Part shown: positions 1-6,191 of the stretch, in pieces
Layout of the letters: every line of letters begins with the position of its first letter
Position numbering within the stretch: position 1 is the first letter of the stretch
Assembly (NCBI GenBank): GCA_014377915.1
Contig: JACMOT010000524.1
Coordinates: 1-6,379, forward strand
Source of the DNA: Tardiphaga sp.
GTDB taxonomy: Bacteria > Pseudomonadota > Alphaproteobacteria > Rhizobiales > Xanthobacteraceae
Direction of reading: 5' to 3'
DNA: 6,379 nt
Made by a program: the position numbers and the translations under genes
Notes under the pieces: generated by a model
The model's input: only the letters and a program-made list of their open reading frames with translations
Told to the model about the DNA's origin: nothing
Database searches by the model: none

Positions 1-277
1 ATCGGCAACACGATTGGAGAAATCTCCAGCATTGCCACGCAGATCGCCAGCGCCGTCGAGCAGCAGAGCGCCGCCACCCGGGAGATCGCGCAGAACGTGC
101 AGCGCGTCGCCCACGGCACCCAGCAGGGCGCGGGCGATATCACGGCCGTCAATCGCGGCGCCACCGAGACGGGAGCAGCATCCGAGCAGGTGCTCAATTC
201 CGCGCAGTCGCTGTCGAGCGAGAGCACGCGGTTGCGCGCCGAACTCGATCGCTTCATGGAAAATATCCGCGCGGCTT
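1..277 (+). repeat. Direct repeat, copy A (MCP 3' end)
   Basis: These bases match 2279-2555 with two differences by eye: G128 against T2406 (Gly/Val) and T153 against C2431 (silent, Asn). The match is in the same orientation at a constant offset of 2278. Identity stops inside the stop codon (TAG against TGA). The left end is cut by the window, so the full repeat may be longer. Confidence 0.95.
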
Positions 278-279
278 AG
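1..279 (+). CDS. Methyl-accepting chemotaxis protein, C-terminal fragment (5' part outside the window)
   Basis: The reading frame is open from base 1 and ends at TAG 277-279, giving the last 92 residues of a chemoreceptor. It begins [16 protein letters not shown] and ends ENIRAA. It is the distal returning helix of the cytoplasmic MA signalling domain, which forms the long antiparallel coiled coil that contacts CheA and CheW; the hairpin tip itself lies upstream. The sequence matches the end of the complete chemoreceptor at 530-2557 except for one residue (Gly instead of Val in the TQQ-V-AGD stretch). There is no C-terminal CheR-binding pentapeptide. Internal ATGs exist but are not true starts, because the homology runs through base 1. 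Whether the unseen upstream part is a full receptor with a different sensor domain or only a fragment cannot be decided here. Confidence 0.9.
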   Translation: MGNTIGEISSIATQIASAVEQQSAATREIAQNVQRVAHGTQQGAGDITAVNRGATETGAASEQVLNSAQSLSSESTRLRAELDRFMENIRAA

Positions 280-334
280 GGCGGCCGCGTCCGGGAAACG
301 ATCGAGCGTCGATATCCGCTTCGTCGCTTCCGCC

Positions 335-373
335 GCGTAAGCGGACCAGCCGTCGAAAGGCGAGACGTCGCAG
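335..373 (-). pseudogene. Decayed remnant resembling the 3' end of the allophanate hydrolase gene
   Basis: These 39 bases align without gaps to 2718-2756, inside the 3' end of the allophanate hydrolase gene, with 33 identities by eye. On the minus strand in the matching frame the remnant reads DVSPFDGWSAYAAE, against DISHFGGWRAYAAD in the intact gene. Most differences change the amino acid (I to V, H to P, G to D, R to S), as expected for an unselected remnant. The matching stop codon is missing, and the frame meets a TAA not far upstream on the minus strand (near base 420), so no gene of useful length remains. It sits just after an MCP 3' end, as the intact gene does. Chance similarity of short GC-rich sequence is possible, but the shared position and frame make it less likely. 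Confidence 0.6.
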
Positions 374-396
374 CCGGCGACTATGCGCAACCCAAG

Positions 397-440
397 GGTG
401 TATTTTTGGTATATGTTTACTTCACTTTAGCCATTCCGCT
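397..440 (+). promoter_or_regulatory. AT-rich stretch, presumed promoter region of the second chemoreceptor gene
   Basis: This is the clearest AT-rich stretch in a GC-rich window (for example TATTTTTGGTATATG at 401-415). It lies about 90 bases upstream of the likely chemoreceptor start, between the two MCP genes. I could not fit a convincing -35/-10 pair with 16-18 base spacing, nor a flagellar sigma-28 or sigma-54 site. The call rests only on base composition and position. Confidence 0.25.
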
Positions 441-442
441 TC

Positions 443-490
443 ATGATGAATCGTCTGCCCGGACGCCAGCGCTCGGGCAGACGATATCAT
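443..490 (+). promoter_or_regulatory. Strong hairpin in the leader of the chemoreceptor gene
   Basis: Bases 450-461 (ATCGTCTGCCCG) pair perfectly with 474-485 (CGGGCAGACGAT) around a 12-base loop. The stem continues with 443-447 (ATGAT) against 486-490 (ATCAT) after a two-base bulge, giving 17 pairs in all. The element covers the first possible ATG of the following reading frame and ends 39 bases before the ATG at 530. There is no T run after it, so it does not look like a standard intrinsic terminator. It could be a leader structure, an operator-like dyad or an intergenic palindromic repeat; nothing in the sequence decides between these. Confidence 0.6.
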
Positions 491-529
491 TACAGCGAAC
501 GGGGGCCTGACGTGGGGTTAAGAACGCTT

Positions 530-2557
530 ATGTGGCTGCGGCCGCTCTTGCTGAAATTTCCAGCGCTGCGATTTCGCGCCAAGGTGACGCTCGGCTTTAC
601 CGCGGTGCTTGCCCTTTCCGCGCTTAGCATGGGCCTCGCTTATCTGGGCTTCGAACGTGTCGCCACCGGCGTGGTGGCCTATCGGAGCAGCGTTGCCGAA
701 TCCGGGCTTGCCCGCGGCATCGATCGCGAACTCATCTCTTACCAGGCCCTGATGCGGTACTATGTCCTCAGCGGCCAGCAGGACGATGCCAATTTGGCGA
801 AAGCCGTCGAAGCCAGCCTGAGGCAGGCGATCGATCAGTCGGTGCAGGCGACGAAGGATTCCGCGCGGCTCGACCAGATCACCCGGCTTGCGCGGGAGTT
901 CGCCGGCTTCACCGCGGTGTTTGCCGACATCCTCAGGGTCAAGGGCGAGAACGACGTGATTGCCGCCACCCAGTTGCTGCGCTTGAACGTACAACTGCGC
1001 AGCAAGATCGACGACCTCGGCGATGCCGCCATGATGGCTGCCCTTCCTGCAACGGAGGAACAGGTCAAGGACCTTGTCACGCAATTCATTACCGCGACTT
1101 CGCTGGTCAATACCTATATCGCCAGGCCCGAAGAAAAGAACTCGAACGCTGGTTTCGCGAGCATCAAAAATCTCGGCGACGCGCTAGCAACGGTCTATGC
1201 CAACAATGACGGAATCACTAAGCGGTTGAAGGATATCACCGCCGACGTGAAGACCTATCAGAGCGGCTTTGCGAAATATGTCGAGAATACCAGAAAGGTC
1301 GATAGCCTCGTCCAACAGATGAACGTGATCGCGGTCACGATCGGTCAATTGTCTGCTGCCATGAAGAGTGACCTGCTGTCATATCAGCAGCAGCTCGAGC
1401 AGCAGTCCGACGCCGTGATCCATGATACCGAGCGCCAGGTCGCCGGCCTCGGTCTCGGTGGCTTCATTATCGGCGCGGTGCTCGCCGGCCTGCTCGGCAG
1501 AAGCATTTCGAAGCCGATGATCGCGATGTGCGCGGCGATGCGCCAACTCGCCGCCGGCGATTTCGACGTGGTGCTGCCGGGGCTCGGCCGTCGCGACGAA
1601 CTCGGCGACATGGCTTCCGCCGTGGAGGAATTCAAGGTGCAGGCGGTGGCCAAGGCCGAGAGCGATGCCGCTGCCAATGACGAACATAACCGTTCCGCCA
1701 GCGCTGCCCGCCGCTCCGAACTGATCCGCTTCGCCGATGATTTCGAATCCGCCGTTGGCGCGATCGTGTCGAATGTGTCGGCCTCGGCCGGCCAGCTCGA
1801 ATCGGCCGCCAGCACGCTGACCCGGACCGCGGAAACTACCGAAGGCCTGTCGGGCCGGGTTGCCGGCGCGTCGGAAGAAGCTTCCTCCAACATGCAGTCG
1901 GGGGCCACCGCCACCGAGGAATTGTCGCAGTCGGTCACCGAGATCGGCCGCCAGGTACAGACCTCCAGCCGGATCGCCGACAATGCGGTGGCGCAGGCCG
2001 TGCAGACCGATGCGCGGATCAATGAATTGTCGCGCGCCGCGCAGCGGATCGGCGACGTCGTCAATCTGATCACCGCGATCGCCGAACAGACCAATCTGCT
2101 GGCGCTGAATGCGACCATCGAGGCGGCGCGGGCCGGCGAAGCAGGTCGCGGGTTCGCGGTGGTGGCGTCGGAAGTGAAATCGCTGGCCAGCCAGACGGCG
2201 AAGGCCACCGATGAAATCTCGGCGCAGATCGCCGGGATGCAGAGCGCGACGCAGGAATCGGTCACCGCGATCAAGCAGATCGGCAACACGATTGGAGAAA
2301 TCTCCAGCATTGCCACGCAGATCGCCAGCGCCGTCGAGCAGCAGAGCGCCGCCACCCGGGAGATCGCGCAGAACGTGCAGCGCGTCGCCCACGGCACCCA
2401 GCAGGTCGCGGGCGATATCACGGCCGTCAACCGCGGCGCCACCGAGACGGGAGCAGCATCCGAGCAGGTGCTCAATTCCGCGCAGTCGCTGTCGAGCGAG
2501 AGCACGCGGTTGCGCGCCGAACTCGATCGCTTCATGGAAAATATCCGCGCGGCTTGA
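530..2557 (+). CDS. Methyl-accepting chemotaxis protein with large helical periplasmic sensor domain
   Basis: This is a transmembrane chemoreceptor that senses a periplasmic ligand and controls the CheA kinase. From the ATG at 530 it is 675 residues: a basic N-terminus, TM1 at about 19-42 ([20 protein letters not shown]), a mostly helical periplasmic region at about 43-304, TM2 at about 305-323, HAMP at about 324-376 (SISKP, then RRDELGDMA), and the MA signalling domain at about 416-671. The tip is the conserved [19 protein letters not shown], followed by [15 protein letters not shown] (about 519-560). The periplasmic part has the size and look of an HBM-type (helical bimodular) domain; the ligand is unknown. 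There is no CheR-tethering pentapeptide. Start choice: the frame is open from ATG 443, but that codon lies in a hairpin and has no ribosome binding site. GTG 512, with GGGGG at 501-505, is a credible alternative. From residue 584 on, the protein is almost identical to the fragment at the left edge of the window. Confidence 0.93.
   Translation: MWLRPLLLKFPALRFRAKVTLGFTAVLALSALSMGLAYLGFERVATGVVAYRSSVAESGLARGIDRELISYQALMRYYVLSGQQDDANLAKAVEASLRQAIDQSVQATKDSARLDQITRLAREFAGFTAVFADILRVKGENDVIAATQLLRLNVQLRSKIDDLGDAAMMAALPATEEQVKDLVTQFITATSLVNTYIARPEEKNSNAGFASIKNLGDALATVYANNDGITKRLKDITADVKTYQSGFAKYVENTRKVDSLVQQMNVIAVTIGQLSAAMKSDLLSYQQQLEQQSDAVIHDTERQVAGLGLGGFIIGAVLAGLLGRSISKPMIAMCAAMRQLAAGDFDVVLPGLGRRDELGDMASAVEEFKVQAVAKAESDAAANDEHNRSASAARRSELIRFADDFESAVGAIVSNVSASAGQLESAASTLTRTAETTEGLSGRVAGASEEASSNMQSGATATEELSQSVTEIGRQVQTSSRIADNAVAQAVQTDARINELSRAAQRIGDVVNLITAIAEQTNLLALNATIEAARAGEAGRGFAVVASEVKSLASQTAKATDEISAQIAGMQSATQESVTAIKQIGNTIGEISSIATQIASAVEQQSAATREIAQNVQRVAHGTQQVAGDITAVNRGATETGAASEQVLNSAQSLSSESTRLRAELDRFMENIRAA
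2279..2555 (+). repeat. Direct repeat, copy B (MCP 3' end)
   Basis: This is the partner of 1-277 and encodes the distal helix of the signalling domain of the complete chemoreceptor. There are two substitutions and no gaps over 277 bases. Beyond the stop codon the two copies diverge at once (GGGCGGCC against TCAAGCTG). Confidence 0.95.
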
Positions 2558-2571
2558 TCAAGCTGAATCGT

Positions 2572-2618
2572 GCCCCGGAGGCGATGCAATACGAAGTATT
2601 GCTTCGCGGAGCCGGGGC
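2572..2618. repeat. REP-like intergenic palindrome
   Basis: The outer arms GCCCCGG (2572-2578) and CCGGGGC (2612-2618) are perfect. Inside, GCGA (2581-2584) pairs with TCGC (2604-2607), and GCAATAC (2586-2592) pairs with GTATTGC (2596-2602) around a GAA loop, with a single T/T mismatch between the two inner stems. The architecture, with CCCCGG/CCGGGG ends and a variable inner stem, matches from memory the palindromes common between genes in the Bradyrhizobium group. It lies between convergent genes and could end transcription from both sides, but it lacks a T run. Confidence 0.7.
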
Positions 2619-2679
2619 CATAGCGGTCGACAGAGATTGATGCGGTCCGGCGCTGCGGGGCGCACGAAGAAGGCGGCAC

Positions 2680-2694
2680 CGCGTCCGGGACGCG
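2680..2694 (-). terminator. GC-rich hairpin just downstream of the allophanate hydrolase stop (weak terminator candidate)
   Basis: The sequence CGCGTCCGGGACGCG is a 5-base stem with a 5-base loop, four bases beyond the TAG of the minus-strand operon. No clear run of T follows on the minus strand (GTGCCGCCTTCTTCG), so factor-independent termination would be weak. The motif is also reminiscent of one end of a bradyrhizobial intergenic repeat, so it may be part of the neighbouring palindromic region and not a dedicated terminator. Confidence 0.25.
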
Positions 2695-2698
2695 ACAG

Positions 2699-4492
2699 CT
2701 ATTTCTGAGGATCCGCGGCGTAAGCGCGCCAGCCGCCGAAATGCGAGATGTCGCGGGCATCCTCAACGGCGATAGGCTCCACCATAAAACCCTTGGCGCC
2801 CGAGCCGTCCGCCAGTTGCAGCGTGCCGATCGATAGCGGCGGCGGAATCGACGCGACGAATTTGCCGAACGCCGCCGCCGACAGCGACCAGATCTCGACG
2901 GCGATCGCCGAGCCGCTGCCTGCCTCGACGCGCAGCAATCCGGGCTTGGCCGGCGTGGTGCCGTTCAGCGCGTAGAACCGGTAGTCCGGCGCGGTGGTCG
3001 TGGCCCTGATCAGTCGTCCGCCGAGCGCGGTGAGCTCGCCGTTCAGCGCCATGCCCGACAGATGCGCGCCGACCACGACGATCGGGATGTCGTCGGATTT
3101 TGCTGCTGGCAGCGCCGCGAGCGGCGGCTGCGGCAGTTTCTTGCTGCCCAGTGGAAGCTTTGTATCAGCGTGAAATACGCGACCAAGGCTTGCCAGCTTC
3201 GTGTCGTCGCCGGCCGGTGCCAGCAGCGTGATGCCGAACGGAATGCCGTCGCCGCGCATCGCTGCGGGGATCGCCAGCCCGCACAGATCGAGCAGGTTGA
3301 CGAAATTGGTGTAGGTGCCGAGCCGGCTATTCAGTTCGATCGGATTGGCCAGCACCTGCGCCGTCGAATAGGCCGTCGGCGCGGTCGGCAGTACCAAAGC
3401 ATCGATGTCGGCGAACGCCGCCTCGGCGGTGCGCTTGAGGCCCTGCAGTCTGTATAATGCGGCAAATGTATCGGGGGCGCTCTGGCGCGCGCCGACGATG
3501 GTGATTTCTCGGGTCACCGGATGGATAGCATCCGGCGCCGAGGCCAGCAGGTCACGGATCACCAGCAGGCGCTCCGCCACCCACGGCCCGTCATAGAGCA
3601 GCCGCGCGGTCTCATAGAACGGCTCGAGGTCGAATTCGACCAGGGTGGCGCCGAGCGCGGTCCAGCGTTTCAGCGCGTCGGCATAGGCCTTTTCCGAGAC
3701 CGTATCGCCGAAGAAGATCAACTGCCCGTTGCGCGGCACGCCGAGCCGCAGGCCTTTCGGAAATTCGGAGAGCGCGCCAACGGTACGCTGCCTTGAAAAC
3801 GGGTCATGGGCATCATAGCCGCCCATCACGTCGAGCGCCGCGATCGCATCGTCGACCGTCAGCGCAAAAATCGATACGCAGTCCAGCGTGCGGCAGGCCG
3901 GCACCACGCCGGCGGTCGGGACGAGGCCCAGGCTGGGCTTGAGCCCGACAATATTGTTGAGCATCGCCGGTACCCGGCCGGAGCCGGCGGTGTCAGTGCC
4001 GAGTGACAGCGGAACCAGACCGGCGGAGACGGCCACCGCCGACCCCGAACTCGATCCACCCGGAATCAGGTCGTCACGCACCGCGTTTTTCGGGATGCCG
4101 TAGGGTGAGCGCACGCCGACCAGCCCGGTGGCGAACTGGTCGAGATTGGTCTTGCCGATGATAATGGCGCCTGCGGCGCGTAGTCGTGCCACCGCGCTGG
4201 CGTCGCGGCTCGGCGTATAGGCGAAGGCGGGGCAGGCGGCGGTGGTCGGCAGGCCGGCAACGTCGATATTGTCCTTCACCGCGACCGGCACACCATAGAG
4301 CGGCAGCGTCGCCGGGTCTTTCGCGCCCAGCGCCTGCGCTTCCGCAATGGCGGACGCTTCATCGCGTAGCGCGATGAAGATCGCGGGATCGTTGTGATCG
4401 CGGATGCGCTGGAAACTGCGGGCGATGGTCTGCGCGGGGGTGACGGAGCCGGCGCGGTGCGCGGCGACGATGGCTGCGATGGTTTCGGTCAC
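2699..4492 (-). CDS. atzF: Allophanate hydrolase (amidase signature family, AtzF type)
   Basis: It hydrolyses allophanate (urea-1-carboxylate) to ammonia and CO2 (EC 3.5.1.54), the last step of biuret, cyanurate and ATP-dependent urea breakdown; cytoplasmic. From GTG 4492 it has 597 residues, close to the known stand-alone enzyme (about 600). The amidase domain covers about 1-430 and carries the Ser-cisSer-Lys triad: K73 in PVAVKDNIDVAG, S147 in PGGSSSGSA, and nucleophile S171 in GTDTAGSGRVPA. Y300 and R308 (YDGPWVAER) have the 8-residue spacing of the allophanate-contacting Tyr/Arg pair known from the yeast enzyme. The C-terminal domain of about 150 residues (DIPIVVVGAHLSGMALNGEL to GGWRAYAA) is typical of allophanate hydrolase and absent from ordinary amidases. 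Start choice: the frame also has an ATG at 4528 (609 residues), but it lies in a hairpin and has no spaced ribosome binding site. It is the last gene of the operon. Confidence 0.93.
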   Translation of the reverse strand: MTETIAAIVAAHRAGSVTPAQTIARSFQRIRDHNDPAIFIALRDEASAIAEAQALGAKDPATLPLYGVPVAVKDNIDVAGLPTTAACPAFAYTPSRDASAVARLRAAGAIIIGKTNLDQFATGLVGVRSPYGIPKNAVRDDLIPGGSSSGSAVAVSAGLVPLSLGTDTAGSGRVPAMLNNIVGLKPSLGLVPTAGVVPACRTLDCVSIFALTVDDAIAALDVMGGYDAHDPFSRQRTVGALSEFPKGLRLGVPRNGQLIFFGDTVSEKAYADALKRWTALGATLVEFDLEPFYETARLLYDGPWVAERLLVIRDLLASAPDAIHPVTREITIVGARQSAPDTFAALYRLQGLKRTAEAAFADIDALVLPTAPTAYSTAQVLANPIELNSRLGTYTNFVNLLDLCGLAIPAAMRGDGIPFGITLLAPAGDDTKLASLGRVFHADTKLPLGSKKLPQPPLAALPAAKSDDIPIVVVGAHLSGMALNGELTALGGRLIRATTTAPDYRFYALNGTTPAKPGLLRVEAGSGSAIAVEIWSLSAAAFGKFVASIPPPLSIGTLQLADGSGAKGFMVEPIAVEDARDISHFGGWRAYAADPQK

Positions 4493-4500
4493 GCGGCGAA

Positions 4501-4505
4501 CCTGC
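4501..4505 (-). promoter_or_regulatory. Ribosome binding site supporting the GTG start of atzF
   Basis: On the minus strand GCAGG lies 8 bases before GTG 4492. The alternative ATG at 4528 has only GGCGG directly against it, with no usable spacing. This favours the shorter protein, which begins (fM)TETIAAIV. Confidence 0.4.
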
Positions 4506-4510
4506 TGCGG

Positions 4511-4528
4511 ATGGCGCCAATGCGCCAT
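4511..4528 (-). promoter_or_regulatory. Perfect hairpin between permease and atzF
   Basis: ATGGCGC and GCGCCAT form a perfect 7-base stem around a 4-base loop, exactly covering the upstream candidate ATG of atzF. It would lie in the operon mRNA, 18 bases after the permease stop and 18 bases before GTG 4492. It may hide the false ATG, influence atzF translation or stabilise an mRNA end. No T run follows. Confidence 0.5.
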
Positions 4529-4546
4529 CCGCCGACGACAACGAAT

Positions 4547-6175
4547 TTATTCGGCAGGTATTGCAAGGGATGGCTCCGGATGCTGCGAGACAGAAACAGT
4601 GGCCGTGCCGAACTTCTCCGCTGCGAAGAACCCGGCCGCGACCAGAGCATAGGCCAGCGCGACGCCAGGCGTCACCCCCCAACCACCGCCGGTCCCGATC
4701 GCCTCACCATGCATGAAGCCGAGATAGGTCAGGACCGCGCCGGCCAGCGCGAAGGCCGATGCGTTGACGAACTTGCGCTCGATCACAAACACCGCGATCG
4801 CGCCGAGCACCAGGCCGGTGAGGATCGAGCCACCGCCCATCACCTCGAGGCCGTGGAACAGCACGCCGTTCTGGCCCATTTTGGCGACAAAATCCGGCGC
4901 GTGCTGGGCGCCGAAATTCATGCCGGCGGCGCCGAGCGCGCCGGACAGCAGCACCGTGGCCCAGGCCGCCAGATGCGGCGTCAGCGACAGCGCGATCGCG
5001 GGAGCATGTTCACGCGGGGTGGTCTCGAACGCCTGCGCGCAGATCAGCATGCCGATATACAGCAGGATCGGCGAGATCGCGACGACCGGGACGATCGCCA
5101 GCATCAGCGAGATGATGCCGAACCACGACAGCACCACCACCATGATGCCGGTCGCCGCCGAGTAGCCGATCCGGCCGCCCATCGCTTTCCAGCCGGGATG
5201 GCCGATGTAGACCGCATTGATGAAGGGGTTGCCCATCAGGCAGCCGATCAGCGACACGACGCCGTCGGCGGTGAGCACGCGGGTGGTCGGGTATTCGTCG
5301 CCGGCGGCTTCCGCGGACTCCACATTATCCATCGCCTCGACCAGGTCGTAGATCCCGTAAGGGATGGCGGTAACAAGGATGATGCCAAGGAACTGGAAGC
5401 CGGAGAAGACGTGATCGATCGCCGGGATCGGCACCGAGAAGCCGAAATTGCCGAACGCCGCCGTGACCCCGGCGCCGCTGACACCGCCGACCCCGATGCC
5501 GAGCAGGTTGGAGCCCCACGCGATCACCATGCCCACGCCGATCGCCACCAGCCCGGCCGGAATGTTCTTCGGATATTTGTAACCGCCGAACCAGCTCAGC
5601 AGGATGATGGCGAAACAGGTGAGACCAATCACCGGCGTCATGAACATTTCCAGCGCCGGACGCATCGCGATAAAGGTGATGGAGACGCCGGCCAGCGTGC
5701 CGAGCAGGGCCGCGCGCGGCGTCACCCTTCGGATGAACGGCGCGATAAAGCCGCCGATCATCAGGATGAAACTCTGGAAGAACACCCAGACGAGGCCTGC
5801 CTCCCAGCCCTTGACGGGATCACCGGTGGTGATGGCGATCGGTAGCATGATCACGAAGGTGACGATGAACATATGTGGCACGCTGATGCCCGAAGGCAGC
5901 GCGCAGACGTCGGAGCGACCGGTTTTTTGCGCTAGCTTGTAGGCGAGCCAGGCGTAATAGAAGGTCGACAGGCACATCATCAGGCCGAGCGCCGGCAGGA
6001 TGCGGCCGAATACGATAGCGTCCGGCATCTTCAGCACGAAGCGCAACAGGCCCGTCAGTACCAGCATGTTGACGAGGATATTGGTGCCGAAACCGAAAAA
6101 CGCATTCCAGTCGCCCGGCGTCCATAACATCGGCTTGAAATCGGATTTTCCGGCAGTCCCTGCGAACGTGTTCAT
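4547..6175 (-). CDS. NCS2/AzgA-like nucleobase-type permease of a biuret operon
   Basis: This is an integral inner-membrane transporter of 542 residues with about 12 or more hydrophobic segments and no signal peptide. Parts resemble the xanthine/uracil (NCS2) and AzgA permeases: the broken-helix stretch CALPSGISVPHMF (about 91-103) recalls their MPYGINTP-like motif. The stretch from YDLVEAMDN (about 276-284) through TRVLTADGVVSLIG to NPFINAVYIGHPG and GGRIGYSA (about 333-340) recalls the second half-helix region. The family imports purines, pyrimidines and similar ring compounds by proton symport. Its place between a probable biuret hydrolase and allophanate hydrolase suggests uptake of biuret, triuret, cyanurate or a related ureide; this is inference, and the exact substrate cannot be read from the sequence. 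The start ATG has a good ribosome binding site. The gene begins 16 bp after its upstream neighbour ends and stops (TAA) 54 bp before the atzF GTG start. Confidence 0.88.
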   Translation of the reverse strand: MNTFAGTAGKSDFKPMLWTPGDWNAFFGFGTNILVNMLVLTGLLRFVLKMPDAIVFGRILPALGLMMCLSTFYYAWLAYKLAQKTGRSDVCALPSGISVPHMFIVTFVIMLPIAITTGDPVKGWEAGLVWVFFQSFILMIGGFIAPFIRRVTPRAALLGTLAGVSITFIAMRPALEMFMTPVIGLTCFAIILLSWFGGYKYPKNIPAGLVAIGVGMVIAWGSNLLGIGVGGVSGAGVTAAFGNFGFSVPIPAIDHVFSGFQFLGIILVTAIPYGIYDLVEAMDNVESAEAAGDEYPTTRVLTADGVVSLIGCLMGNPFINAVYIGHPGWKAMGGRIGYSAATGIMVVVLSWFGIISLMLAIVPVVAISPILLYIGMLICAQAFETTPREHAPAIALSLTPHLAAWATVLLSGALGAAGMNFGAQHAPDFVAKMGQNGVLFHGLEVMGGGSILTGLVLGAIAVFVIERKFVNASAFALAGAVLTYLGFMHGEAIGTGGGWGVTPGVALAYALVAAGFFAAEKFGTATVSVSQHPEPSLAIPAE

Positions 6176-6182
6176 GATGATG

Positions 6183-6187
6183 CTCCC
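6183..6187 (-). promoter_or_regulatory. Ribosome binding site of the permease gene
   Basis: GGGAG on the minus strand lies 7 bases before the ATG at 6175. It falls in the 16-base gap after the preceding stop codon, which supports both this start and co-transcription with the hydrolase gene. Confidence 0.75.
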
Positions 6188-6191
6188 GCTG

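Noticed and set aside
14..340. Plus-strand open frame of 108 codons at the left edge
   Set aside because: It is an out-of-frame reading of the MCP 3' end. The frame starting at base 1 encodes the conserved signalling helix.
443..490. Intrinsic terminator for the upstream MCP
   Set aside because: The stem is strong but no T run follows, and it lies more than 160 bases after the stop and beyond the AT-rich presumed promoter.
443..529. N-terminal extension of the chemoreceptor from ATG 443
   Set aside because: The 29 extra codons include a strong inverted repeat, have no ribosome binding site before them and read as arginine-rich sequence unlike an MCP N-terminus. Starts at 512 or 530 fit better, though this is not proven.
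1..2557. Insertion sequence or transposon flanked by the 277-base direct repeats
   Set aside because: The repeats are MCP coding sequence, there are no terminal inverted repeats, and no transposase or integrase lies between them.
1384..2766. Long minus-strand open frame (460 codons) opposite the chemoreceptor, and a second one at 1379-2392
   Set aside because: Both are antisense to a clear MCP. Their low-complexity Ser/Ala-rich and Gly/Arg-rich products are typical shadows of GC-rich coding sequence, with no recognisable domain.
4394..5845. Plus-strand open frame of 483 codons opposite the permease
   Set aside because: The product is rich in Arg, Asp, His and Gln without domain features, and it overlaps the ends of two well-supported genes. 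It is the antisense shadow of membrane-protein codons.
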